Origin: Bacillota bacterium
Lineage (GTDB): Bacteria; Bacillota; Clostridia; Lachnospirales; Lachnospiraceae
Assembly: GCA_023392535.1 (NCBI GenBank)
Contig: JAEVYY010000009.1
Location: 372,001-436,000, forward strand
Reading direction: 5' to 3'
Length of the DNA: 64,000 nt
The first letter of the stretch is position 1. Each line of letters opens with the position of its first letter. The translations under genes and the position numbers were made by a program. The notes under the pieces are model-generated. The model made no database searches and was not told the origin of the DNA. It saw only the letters and a program-made list of their open reading frames with translations. Shown here in pieces: positions 16,520-24,729 of this stretch.

Positions 16520-17602
16520 CTATTCTATTAAATTCTCTAATTTTTCTATCACTTCTTCCAGTTTTGGATTTATTAACAGCGCTTTTTTATAAGTCTGAAT
16601 TGCAATATCATATTGTTCCAATTGTTCGTAACAGACACCTATATATTGATATGCCCGAAAACTTCCATTTCCCGCAGTGATCAAATAATCTGGATGATCT
16701 TCTCCCAGCATAAGACAATAACGGAACGTCTTTATCGCTTCTTCATATTTTTTTTGTTTCACTAAAATAACACCTTTGTAGAACCTTAAATCCACATAAT
16801 CTGGATACATTTCTATGGCTAATTCTATTCCCTTTTGCGAATTCTTCAGACTATTGGAATGAATTAAAATATCATATTTTAGTTTGTAAGCGATTGCAGG
16901 TGGCATACTTTTTTTAATCAAGAACTCCGCAATTGCCTGATTCACAAAATAATATGCCTTTTGTATATCATTTAGTCGATACAATTCAGCAGCAATATAA
17001 TAACTTATCCAAGCATCTTCCTGATTTTTTTCTGCTTCAGATACTAGAATCTGTAGATTCCTGAGTGCTTTATGAATCCGTTCCTTCTGCATATATCCAT
17101 AATGATTTATCTCTATATCAGCTATTTGACTTATGGGTATTTGTTCTTCATCAAAGATTAACTTTTCATGAATTGCTCCCGTAAATCGAATATTTTTATG
17201 ATTTCGAAATATTCGATAACTATAAGAAAAATCACCTTCCATCGGTTTCTCTTCCTCATATATATGGCGCATTTTAATTTTAAAGATAGCTAAATTGCTT
17301 GTATCTAAAATTTTATTTATCGTATTCAAGTTTTGAGTTGTTAACCTTTCATCCGCATCTAACCATAGAATCCAATCTTTTGTTGCCTTCTCTATCCCAT
17401 AATTCCGAGCTTCCGAAAAATTGTTGTTCCAATCGAACTTAAATACAGTTGCACCAAACTCTAAACAAATGGATATTGTATCATCTGTAGAGCCTGTATC
17501 CACAATGATTATTTCGTCTACAAAATTCTTGACGCTTTCCAAACATTTTTTTATATAGGCTTCTTCATCTTTTACAATCATACACAAACTCACATTATTC
17601 AA
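16520..17602 (-). CDS. GT2 glycosyltransferase with C-terminal TPR repeats
   Basis: 360 residues. The N-terminal 200 residues are a GT-A fold family 2 glycosyltransferase: VSLCMIVKDEEAYIKKCLESV, EIIIVDTGSTDDT, and the metal-binding LWLDADE motif. The C-terminal part is helical and contains tetratricopeptide-like repeats (e.g. YQYIGVCYEQLEQYDIAIQTYKKAL). The SunS-like GT2-TPR type usually glycosylates proteins or peptides. It starts at a TTG with AAGGAAG seven bases upstream. Its place at the head of the transcript with two threonine-rich collagen proteins suggests they are its acceptors. Confidence 0.9.
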   Translation of the reverse strand: MNNVSLCMIVKDEEAYIKKCLESVKNFVDEIIIVDTGSTDDTISICLEFGATVFKFDWNNNFSEARNYGIEKATKDWILWLDADERLTTQNLNTINKILDTSNLAIFKIKMRHIYEEEKPMEGDFSYSYRIFRNHKNIRFTGAIHEKLIFDEEQIPISQIADIEINHYGYMQKERIHKALRNLQILVSEAEKNQEDAWISYYIAAELYRLNDIQKAYYFVNQAIAEFLIKKSMPPAIAYKLKYDILIHSNSLKNSQKGIELAIEMYPDYVDLRFYKGVILVKQKKYEEAIKTFRYCLMLGEDHPDYLITAGNGSFRAYQYIGVCYEQLEQYDIAIQTYKKALLINPKLEEVIEKLENLIE

Positions 17603-17631
17603 TCACGTGCTTCCTTTAGAGTGGTATCATA

Positions 17632-17641
17632 GTATAATATG
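17632..17641 (-). promoter_or_regulatory. possible sporulation sigma-E-like -10 box
   Basis: CATATTATAC on the minus strand fits the CATANNNT -10 pattern of sigma-E type promoters and lies about 30 bases upstream of the glycosyltransferase start. The -35 element is not convincing, so this is tentative. Confidence 0.25.
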
Positions 17642-17752
17642 TCAAATTTTATAATTTGTTACGCACTAAACTAAATGTAAAGTCACTCCAATCTGTCTAT
17701 GCATATAAATATATAGATGATAACATTAAAAATTTTAGATGAGGAATACGGA

Positions 17753-18823
17753 ATGACAATAAGTTTATGCATGATCGTTAAAAATGAAGAAAAAACAATA
17801 GAACGCTGTTTGGTTTCTATTACTAATCTTATAGATGAAATTATTATTGTTGATACTGGTTCCACTGATCGTACAAAAGAGATTTGTGCAAAATATACGA
17901 ACCTTATATACGATTTTAATTGGACTGATAATTTTTCAGAAGCAAGGAATTTTTCTTATGAAAAAGCCAGTATGGAATATATTCTCTGGTTGGATGCGGA
18001 TGATATTATCTTACCGGAGGATAACCAAAAAATAGTAGAATTAAAAAATAGCTTAGATACTAGTGTTTCTGCTGTGATGTTTCGCTACAATGTAAGATTT
18101 GATCATAATGGAACTGTATTATTTTCCTATTTTCGTGAACGTTTGAGCAAACGGGAATGTAATTTTAAGTGGATAGAACCTGTCCATGAATATTTGCAAA
18201 TATCTGGTAATGTCATAACCGAAGATATTTGCATAACTCACGGCAAACTTAAGAGTACTCCTAATAATAGAAATCTTATTATTTATGAGGACGTCTTAAA
18301 AAAAGGGGATTTGTTATCTCCACGAGGCATCTATTATTATGCAAGGGAACTAAAAGATCATAACAAATATACTGAATCAATCGTTCAGTTCGAAGATTTT
18401 TTAGCCACTGGGCAGGGATGGTGCGAAGATAACATCAATGCCTGTAGTGAATTAGCAAAATGCTACCATAAGATAAATAACGATTCCAAAGAATTGGAAA
18501 CATTATTCCGTAGCTTTCATTTTGGAATTCCAAGAGCAGAACTTTGCTGCCAGATCGGTTATTACTATATGGATAAAAAAGAGTATAGATCTGCTATCTT
18601 TTGGTTCAAAACTATATTACTGTTAGAAAAACCAAAGAATAATTGGGGATTTATTCAGCATGATTGCTGGGATTATATTCCTCTATTAGAATGCGCCGTA
18701 TGTTATGACCGATTAATGGAATATCAGCTTGCCGCTGCGTATAACGATCAGGCTCTTTTAATTAAACCTGAATCAGAGACTGCTTTAAAAAATAAACAGT
18801 ATTTTATATCTAAAATAAATTAG
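17753..18823 (+). CDS. GT2 glycosyltransferase with TPR-like C-terminal half
   Basis: 356 residues, homologous to the divergent gene at 16520-17602. TISLCMIVKNEEKTIERC opens the GT2 domain; VDTGSTDRT and LWLDADDIILPED supply the nucleotide-sugar and metal site. The C-terminal half has helical TPR-like repeats ending with YNDQALLIKPESETALK. ATG 17753 is preferred because GAGG lies eight bases upstream, whereas the in-frame ATG at 17717 has none. It precedes the third collagen protein by 17 bases, so the pair forms an operon. Confidence 0.9.
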   Translation: MTISLCMIVKNEEKTIERCLVSITNLIDEIIIVDTGSTDRTKEICAKYTNLIYDFNWTDNFSEARNFSYEKASMEYILWLDADDIILPEDNQKIVELKNSLDTSVSAVMFRYNVRFDHNGTVLFSYFRERLSKRECNFKWIEPVHEYLQISGNVITEDICITHGKLKSTPNNRNLIIYEDVLKKGDLLSPRGIYYYARELKDHNKYTESIVQFEDFLATGQGWCEDNINACSELAKCYHKINNDSKELETLFRSFHFGIPRAELCCQIGYYYMDKKEYRSAIFWFKTILLLEKPKNNWGFIQHDCWDYIPLLECAVCYDRLMEYQLAAAYNDQALLIKPESETALKNKQYFISKIN

Positions 18824-18840
18824 AAAATAGGTGTTATCTT

Positions 18841-19914
18841 ATGTCAATGCCAAATTTCCCAACATTAAGTCCCGAGATTACACGTGAAAAAGCATTTAAT
18901 ATGATACTGGCATCTATCGCTATGGAAGAACTTGGATTAAGTCATATCATCAATGCCGAGGGAGAAAAGATCCAATATATCCTACAAAAATGTGCTACTT
19001 CTTCCTCCAGTGATAAATGTTTGAAGGATATTTTATCCGTAAATAAAAGTGTGGAAAAACTGATGGATGTGATTATGCAAAATCAAGTATTTCTAAAAAA
19101 TAAAATGGAGCTGGTTCTTGATGTCATGGAATTAGAATTAGGACCTACCGGTCCTATGGGACCGACTGGTTGCACGGGAGAAACGGGAGCAACAGGATCA
19201 ACTGGTCCTACCGGGTCTACCGGAAGAATGGGGAAACGAGGACCTACTGGTTGTACAGGTGCAACAGGTCCTGTTGGGTTACAAGGTTCTGTTGGTCCTA
19301 CCGGATGTACAGGAGAACGAGGACCGACAGGTTGCGCGGGTGCAACAGGTCCTGTCGGATTACAAGGTTCTATCGGTCCTACCGGATGTACAGGAGAACG
19401 AGGACCGACTGGCTGCCAAGGAAATAAAGGGGCTACCGGAGCACCTGGACCCAAAGGAGATGTAGGACCACCAGGATGTTCCAGTCAATGCCTTGCCAGC
19501 TATTCAGAACTATGTTTAGATTATCTTTGGCAATCAAATACTTTTTATCCCTGGAATTGTAATTTTATGGTAGGTGAATGTATAAAATTTGATCTCTGCT
19601 GCAATAGTTTCATTCAATTAAGTCCTGATAACTATTATAGTATTTCTTTTACCATTTCAATTACTGGACTGCCGTACCATTATAAAAATAATATTACTGT
19701 TCGAATAACGGGTTCTACCTCTTGTGAAAGCCTTGAACTTTTTCAATACCATTTTGCAGTTAATACATCAACTTTCCTTCCTATTTCCTTATCTTCTTGT
19801 AATTTTCTTGTTGACACACATAGGTATCAGGAGGATGTATCTTTGGGAATCGAATTACTCTACCCATCTACAGTCAGATGTGGAAAATCATGTCTTTCCG
19901 TGGTGAGTTATTGA
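18841..19914 (+). CDS. collagen-like repeat protein, cysteine-bearing, copy 3
   Basis: 357 residues. The leader (PNFPTLSPEITREKAFN ... LGLSHIINAEGEKIQ) matches the other two collagen proteins, but the rest differs. The Gly-X-Y block (residues 101-213) contains cysteines in the triplets (GCTG, GCAG, GCQG) plus charged triplets (GERG, GKRG, GPKGD). The C-terminal domain (214-357) is also cysteine-rich (CNSFIQL, SSCNFL, RCGKSC) and does not resemble the BclA-like domain of copies 1 and 2. The cysteines suggest disulfide cross-linking of trimers or to other spore coat proteins. The binding site is only AGGTG. Followed by a hairpin. Confidence 0.88.
   Translation: MSMPNFPTLSPEITREKAFNMILASIAMEELGLSHIINAEGEKIQYILQKCATSSSSDKCLKDILSVNKSVEKLMDVIMQNQVFLKNKMELVLDVMELELGPTGPMGPTGCTGETGATGSTGPTGSTGRMGKRGPTGCTGATGPVGLQGSVGPTGCTGERGPTGCAGATGPVGLQGSIGPTGCTGERGPTGCQGNKGATGAPGPKGDVGPPGCSSQCLASYSELCLDYLWQSNTFYPWNCNFMVGECIKFDLCCNSFIQLSPDNYYSISFTISITGLPYHYKNNITVRITGSTSCESLELFQYHFAVNTSTFLPISLSSCNFLVDTHRYQEDVSLGIELLYPSTVRCGKSCLSVVSY
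19249..19410 (+). repeat. tandem 81-bp duplication in the collagen region of copy 3
   Basis: Two adjacent 27-residue units (residues 137-163 and 164-190 of copy 3) differ only at a few positions (T to A, V to I). This shows a recent in-frame duplication in the Gly-X-Y block. Confidence 0.8.
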
Positions 19915-19915
19915 A

Positions 19916-19935
19916 GGGCAGCTTAAAAGCTGCCC
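19916..19935 (+). terminator. hairpin after collagen-like gene copy 3
   Basis: GGGCAGC-ttaaaa-GCTGCCC immediately after the stop codon (19912-19914). There is no T-run, so it may be a transcript-stabilising end rather than a classical terminator. Confidence 0.5.
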
Positions 19936-19984
19936 CTACCTCACTATAGAAATGCATAAATAATGGAAATTAGTCTTTGTAATC

Positions 19985-20668
19985 TTAACTTAATTGAAAG
20001 AAAGACATCAACTCGTTAAAATCAGACACGATTCTTTTTTCTGGAAGAATCTCAAGTAATCTTTTTCTCTTTTTTTCTGTTGGAGCCATGCCAATAAAAT
20101 CACATCCCGCTTTTACGGAAGCAAGGTAATCCCGTTTTGTATCACCCACAAAAATAGTGTCTTCTGGTTTACACTTTAATTTACTTAGTACCTCTAAAAT
20201 CGACCATGGATTCGGCTTCATGAAATCTGGCTTCACTCCAACACGTCCCGCCATTGGAATCCTGGTATTTAGACTACACTTATTTAGAAAAGCTTCCACA
20301 CATCCAGTTGCGTTATTGGTAGCGATTCCTACGGGAATATTCTTTCTTGCAAAGATTGAAAATGCAGCTTCTACACCATTCACCGGATTCCCACTATTGA
20401 CAGCCTCTATTTCCGCCGCAGTCAATATTTGATCGGCATCAAATAGTGCCTTTTCTCTCTTCGCTGATTCGGAATCTGTTTGCCTGATTATCTCTGAAAA
20501 AACATCAAATGAATCCTTTTCGATCGAAAACTCGATATCATAAAATTTCATCCTTTCATGCAATGCAAATAAAAGTTTGTTCCTATCATAATTTATAAAA
20601 AGCTGGCACAGCGTACCATCAAAATCAAAAACCAATGCTCCCTCTTTTTTTAGAGTAATTTGATCCAT
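19985..20668 (-). CDS. HAD family hydrolase (phosphoglycolate phosphatase-like)
   Basis: 227 residues with all HAD motifs: FDFDGTLCQL (nucleophile and acid aspartates), GIATNN (motif II Thr), the lysine in KPDFMKPNPW and FVGDTKRDY (motif IV acids). The helical cap between motifs I and II is of the C1 phosphoglycolate/beta-phosphoglucomutase type. It removes phosphate from a small metabolite; the substrate is unknown. Start with AAGGAGGAG eight bases upstream. It lies 39 bases after the Rph-like gene and may be the last gene of that operon. Confidence 0.9.
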   Translation of the reverse strand: MDQITLKKEGALVFDFDGTLCQLFINYDRNKLLFALHERMKFYDIEFSIEKDSFDVFSEIIRQTDSESAKREKALFDADQILTAAEIEAVNSGNPVNGVEAAFSIFARKNIPVGIATNNATGCVEAFLNKCSLNTRIPMAGRVGVKPDFMKPNPWSILEVLSKLKCKPEDTIFVGDTKRDYLASVKAGCDFIGMAPTEKKRKRLLEILPEKRIVSDFNELMSFFQLS

Positions 20669-20707
20669 GCGGACTCCTCCTTTGTCTATTTCTATTTACT
20701 ATATCAT

Positions 20708-23287
20708 CTATGTTATCTCTTTTGCAACCATTGTTACTGTCCCCGCTGTTCCATCTACCGTTATCAGTTGTCCGCTTTTTATCGTTCGTGTTACCGTTTG
20801 CACGGCCATGACGGCAGGAATGCCATATTCCCGAGCTACAATACTGGAATGACTGAGAGGACCTCCGATTTCCGTTACAATTGCGCTTGCCGAAGTAAAT
20901 AACGGCGTCCATGCAGGAGTCGTTGTAGCAGCGATTAATACGCTTCCAGGCACAAAAGTATCAAAATCAGCGGGGCTGTTTATTATACAAGCCGGAGCTG
21001 TTACGATCCCATTACTTGTGCCAATACCTGTCAATACCATTTTCCCATTCTTGCCTATTTGTGGTGTTAGTAATTTGGGTCTACTGCTTTTCAAAGGCAA
21101 TTTAAGAGGTGACACAAAACTTCGGTATTTTTTGTCCATTGCTTTTCTAGTAGGAATTATACTACTCATGTCCGATAGCGGTATTTTGTGAGTCAGTTGG
21201 TCTATGAGTGTTTCTAATTCTATTTTCGTGAGCCAGTAAATAGCCTCTGGCTGTGAAATTGCTCCGCCACCTGCCAAGCGCTCCGAAAGTTCCCGAAACA
21301 TGCTTCGAATAAGTGGATGACCCATTCCCATCAAATAAATAGCGTCTTCCCGCATAGGAGATGTTTTCTGTGCCCAATGGAGCAATTTCACAAAAATTTT
21401 TTTGCGATTTCCACGCATCTTTTGTAACATTTCTTGTTCCGCTCGTATCCTGCTCTTTTCAAATATGGCTTGTCGTAAATACGGATTTTCTCCCTTTCCT
21501 TCCACGAAAGTTTTAATAGATTCCAGGGTTGGCGTGAGTATTTCCTGCGGTGTGGGATATGCGAAATCAAATTCATAAGCGGTACGGCCAAACTCCTTAA
21601 AATACTGATGGATGCGATTCTTCCATTCTATCCATACCTCCCTCGAAATTTCAGCAGGCCGCACTTTGGATTTGAATTCCTTTGCGATCATTGTTGCCGG
21701 ATTATTTTGTACATAAAAAGAGAGAGCAGTATCTTGCCTGACCCATTCAGACAATCTCCATAAGGTTTTTTCCGCTGCAAGAGCAATCGTTTCAAAACCA
21801 TGTAGAAAAACAGAAATATCTGTGATTCCGGAACGCCGGGCATCTCCCTGAAATACTTTTTTTAAGACTGTTTCGCTGATAAAGGCAGCGGGTAATGTAA
21901 GCTGAATCCTTGTGAAATATATGCAAGCCGCATAAAACACTTCCTTTATACCTTTCATTATTTGATTCGCTTCCAGAGTGTGCAGGGGTATTTTTTCCCA
22001 CTGATCCAACACAGCCTCAAATTCTTTTCGTGCTGTTTCAAAGCGTGTGACACTCTTTGTAAGCACCCGGCATAAAGCGCGAGGCGATAGAGATTTAAAA
22101 GCGATCAAAAGTGGTTTTGCTTTTGCAGAAAGATAAACATATCCATTTATAATGGTATACGCTCCCCGTTTCGGGAGTAGCTTCTTTGCACTTTTATCAA
22201 ACATATCCATCCATAAAAGGGCGGAAGCGCGGTTAACGATCTCAAGGCCAAGTGTAGCAAACAAGGGCGTGACTGGATTTGGCAGGTGCTCTGCCAGACT
22301 TCCCTTTGTGTATACCACCCCTTTTTCCGGTAACCTCCATTCTGGCGGCAAAACAGTAATGGGTCGAGCCTGAACAATATACAACTTTTCATTATCAACT
22401 GCCCATTCTATATCCATAGGCAGTTGATAATGATTCTCAATAATCTGACCAAACTGTGTCAGCTGTATGATCTGTTTGCGGGTAAGTGCATGTTTCCTTC
22501 GAAAGCGTTCCGGGACCGGAATTTCTTCTGTCCCCTTTGAGGTGCGAACCGTCATAAGTTCTTTGTTTGCTACTTCATACGATACCATTCGTCTGGTATT
22601 TTTATCCCAGACAATGGTGTCAGGAGTGACGAAACTGGAGACCACCGCTTCTCCAAGTCCCCATGCAGCATTAATTACTATTTCGTTTCGCTTTCCACTA
22701 ATAGCATTTTGCGTAAACATGATGCCGGACGCCTTGGAGAAAATAAGCTTTTGCACAACCACGGCAAGCGCGATACGCTCCTGCTTTTTATCATACTTCA
22801 TGCGGTACACAATCGCACGCGCTGTCCACAAGGATGCCCAGCAACGCTTTACTGCCGCAAGTACTTCTTTCTCACCTCGTATATTAAGATAGGTATCCTG
22901 CTGACCCGCGAAAGAAGCGTCCGGCAAATCCTCGGCTGTTGCAGAGGAACGGACTGCCACAGCAATATTTCCCAATCTGGCATAAGCCGTTTTGATTGCA
23001 TTTGACACACTCTTAGGCATTTCCCCGTTCTGAAAAAGTATCCCGATTTGCGACGATACCTCTTCCAGTTGTCTGGCATTTTTTAAATCAATATTAGAAA
23101 GGAGCTTATCGATAGAAGACTGTATATGGTTACTGTCAACAAACGATTGGTAAGAAACCGTTGTAATATGAAAGCCGTCAGGAACAGGAATTCCTGCAGC
23201 CATAAGCTTTGATAAAGACATGCCTTTTCCACCAACTATTTCTATTGTTGCCTGTTCGTGCGTCATAGGAAGGATATAGTTGTCCAT
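20708..23287 (-). CDS. rifampin phosphotransferase-like PEP-utilising protein
   Basis: 859 residues. The N-terminal ATP-grasp domain (about 1-320: GGKGMSLSKLMAAGIPVPDGF, AVRSSATAEDLPDASFAGQQDT, QARPITV) resembles PEP synthase. The protein ends after a swivelling phospho-histidine domain (GGPLSHSSIVAREYG, His near 813), with no PEP-binding barrel. ATP domain, about 430-residue middle domain and C-terminal His domain at roughly 860 residues is the Rph layout (ATP plus rifamycin gives phospho-rifamycin, AMP and phosphate). The middle domain is the antibiotic pocket in true Rph; whether it binds rifamycins here is untested. ATG 23287 is preferred (GGAGG nine bases away); ATG 23293 would overlap the TetR stop. 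Confidence 0.82.
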   Translation of the reverse strand: MDNYILPMTHEQATIEIVGGKGMSLSKLMAAGIPVPDGFHITTVSYQSFVDSNHIQSSIDKLLSNIDLKNARQLEEVSSQIGILFQNGEMPKSVSNAIKTAYARLGNIAVAVRSSATAEDLPDASFAGQQDTYLNIRGEKEVLAAVKRCWASLWTARAIVYRMKYDKKQERIALAVVVQKLIFSKASGIMFTQNAISGKRNEIVINAAWGLGEAVVSSFVTPDTIVWDKNTRRMVSYEVANKELMTVRTSKGTEEIPVPERFRRKHALTRKQIIQLTQFGQIIENHYQLPMDIEWAVDNEKLYIVQARPITVLPPEWRLPEKGVVYTKGSLAEHLPNPVTPLFATLGLEIVNRASALLWMDMFDKSAKKLLPKRGAYTIINGYVYLSAKAKPLLIAFKSLSPRALCRVLTKSVTRFETARKEFEAVLDQWEKIPLHTLEANQIMKGIKEVFYAACIYFTRIQLTLPAAFISETVLKKVFQGDARRSGITDISVFLHGFETIALAAEKTLWRLSEWVRQDTALSFYVQNNPATMIAKEFKSKVRPAEISREVWIEWKNRIHQYFKEFGRTAYEFDFAYPTPQEILTPTLESIKTFVEGKGENPYLRQAIFEKSRIRAEQEMLQKMRGNRKKIFVKLLHWAQKTSPMREDAIYLMGMGHPLIRSMFRELSERLAGGGAISQPEAIYWLTKIELETLIDQLTHKIPLSDMSSIIPTRKAMDKKYRSFVSPLKLPLKSSRPKLLTPQIGKNGKMVLTGIGTSNGIVTAPACIINSPADFDTFVPGSVLIAATTTPAWTPLFTSASAIVTEIGGPLSHSSIVAREYGIPAVMAVQTVTRTIKSGQLITVDGTAGTVTMVAKEIT

Positions 23288-23289
23288 AA

Positions 23290-23895
23290 TCATTCACCTC
23301 CCTCTTTCAAGACTCCGTGTAAAAAAATGTGCATAGTTTCATTCAGCATTTTTTCCTGACTGGCTGACGGCCTAGACGTATAGACAATTGATAGCATAGA
23401 GTTAATTAACAACCGTGCTAAAAGATCCGTATCCGTTTTTCGAAATATGCCTGCGGTCACTCCATTTTCAATGACCGATTTTATTTTATCCTGATATGCG
23501 TAACGTGCTGCCTTCAAACGGTTTCGATAGGATTGTTCCAAGTATTCAGACTCTGTTTGTAACCACATCAGAACCGTTTTATATTGCTTTGGTACGAAAA
23601 GGTGATTTTGCATGATTTTTCTAAGGCGTTGTTCTGGCGAGGATTCGTCCGCAATTATTTTATTAACAGTTTGCATAGTTTCTTCTATTTTTTTCTCAAC
23701 AGCATATACAACAATTTCATCTTTTGTTTTAAAAAAATCATAGAGACTGGATTTTCCCATGTTTGCTAGAACCGCGATTTCCCGCATGGATGTTTTTTGA
23801 AATCCCTTTTCCGCAATAAGCTCCAAAGCAGCACCCACGATTTCTTCCCTTCGTTCTTCTTGTTGATCCGGTGTTAACAAAATTCCTCTTGGCAT
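23290..23895 (-). CDS. TetR/AcrR family transcriptional regulator
   Basis: 201 residues. The N-terminal helix-turn-helix (EIVGAALELIAEKGFQKTSMREIAVLANMGKSSLYDFFKTKDEI) is standard for TetR. The rest is a helical ligand-binding and dimerisation domain (MWLQTESEYLEQSYR). The start at 23895 is chosen for its AGGAGG eight bases upstream. The longer frame would begin inside the promoter and operator. It is the first gene of the operon with the Rph-like enzyme (stop and start overlap region) and very likely represses that operon through the palindromes at 23912-23930 and 23947-23965. Confidence 0.92.
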   Translation of the reverse strand: MPRGILLTPDQQEERREEIVGAALELIAEKGFQKTSMREIAVLANMGKSSLYDFFKTKDEIVVYAVEKKIEETMQTVNKIIADESSPEQRLRKIMQNHLFVPKQYKTVLMWLQTESEYLEQSYRNRLKAARYAYQDKIKSVIENGVTAGIFRKTDTDLLARLLINSMLSIVYTSRPSASQEKMLNETMHIFLHGVLKEGGE

Positions 23896-23911
23896 ATCCT
23901 GATACCTCCTG

Positions 23912-23930
23912 TATCGACCGCTAGTCGCTT
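23912..23930 (-). promoter_or_regulatory. second, imperfect TetR operator copy
   Basis: AAGCGACTAGCGGTCGATA on the minus strand matches the main operator at 15 of 19 positions. It sits just downstream of the expected transcription start, 35 bases from the first operator centre to centre. Confidence 0.6.
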
Positions 23931-23941
23931 CTTGTATCCTC

Positions 23942-23970
23942 ATTATAAGCGACCAACGGTCGCTTGTCAA
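23942..23970 (-). promoter_or_regulatory. consensus promoter with operator filling the spacer
   Basis: TTGACA (23965-23970), 17 bases, TATAAT (23942-23947): both boxes are perfect. The 19-bp palindrome AAGCGACCAACGGTCGCTT at 23947-23965 (8-bp arms, 3-bp centre) fills the spacer and touches both boxes. It must be the autoregulatory operator of the TetR gene. Confidence 0.85.
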
Positions 23971-24002
23971 TATATAGTAGCTGCTATTCTCCTTATTAAT
24001 AG

Positions 24003-24044
24003 AAAAAAGACCTGTAGGTCTCCATTACGGTTACCCACAGGTCT
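24003..24044 (-). terminator. terminator of the WYL/VOC/GyrI operon
   Basis: On the minus strand an AGACCTGT / ACAGGTCT stem (arms 24037-24044 and 24008-24015) is followed by six T. It lies just after the stop codon of the GyrI-like gene. Confidence 0.75.
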
Positions 24045-24048
24045 CATA

Positions 24049-24684
24049 CTACCCCTTCTCTTTGATTGGATGTCGGATTACTGTCTTCCATCTCGACCTC
24101 TCTACCTTTCGTGTATCCGACAAATAGATTTCATGATGAAGTCTTCCTCCTGAAAAATCATTTTTATACCCTTTTTCTTCCAGATAATCATCCATTTTTC
24201 TAACGGTACCAGGCTCATCATCAAAGGAACCAATATGCATGATCTGTACACATAATCCCTCGTCTATGGTCATAAACTCAGCCGAAGAACAATCCAGCTT
24301 TTTCTTTTTTGAAGCTGTTTCAACTGCCCAGTCAAGATCTTCTTTCTTCACAAAATCCGGGAGCCTGATCACTGAGATCCAATGAAATGTTGATTTATCA
24401 GTATAATCAACACCAACTATCCCATTTTGCCACCAAAAACCTTCCAAAGGCGGAACCACATACTCATAAAAGCCATCCATCCTATAATCAGACTTGTAAC
24501 TCATTTTAATCGTATATGCTACTGTATATAAAATTCCTATTGCCTGTTGATAGGCTCCTCCCTCTTCATTGGGATTTCCTTCTCCTCTCACAGCAATATA
24601 ATTCGCCAATGGAACCGTCACAATTTCCGGATTTCCCTTTGGCATGTAAAATTCCTTGTATTCCCGCTTAAAATCAAACGCCAT
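24049..24684 (-). CDS. GyrI-like small-molecule-binding domain protein
   Basis: 211 residues. It matches the standalone GyrI-like (AraC effector-binding, SOUL-related) family seen in Firmicutes: IVTVPLANYIAVRGEGNPNEEGGAYQQAIGILY near the start, YVVPPLEGFWW in the middle, and VQIMHIGSFDDEPGT followed by HHEIYLSD near the end. Such domains bind or sequester cationic drugs and other small molecules. A GTG nine bases upstream falls in the ribosome-binding site (GAGAGG), so ATG 24684 is used. It is the last gene of a four-gene run led by a WYL regulator. Confidence 0.88.
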   Translation of the reverse strand: MAFDFKREYKEFYMPKGNPEIVTVPLANYIAVRGEGNPNEEGGAYQQAIGILYTVAYTIKMSYKSDYRMDGFYEYVVPPLEGFWWQNGIVGVDYTDKSTFHWISVIRLPDFVKKEDLDWAVETASKKKKLDCSSAEFMTIDEGLCVQIMHIGSFDDEPGTVRKMDDYLEEKGYKNDFSGGRLHHEIYLSDTRKVERSRWKTVIRHPIKEKG

Positions 24685-24729
24685 ATTTTCCACCTCTCAT
24701 GTTAACTCATAGGAAGCCGTTATGCTTAT

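Noticed and set aside
18841..19914. Sortase-anchored or secreted surface collagen
   Set aside because: None of the three collagen proteins has a signal peptide or an LPXTG-type tail. Spore-surface assembly from the mother cell fits better.
20708..23287. PEP synthase (ppsA) as the name for this gene
   Set aside because: The C-terminal PEP-binding barrel is missing and the length and domain order fit rifampin phosphotransferase-like proteins.
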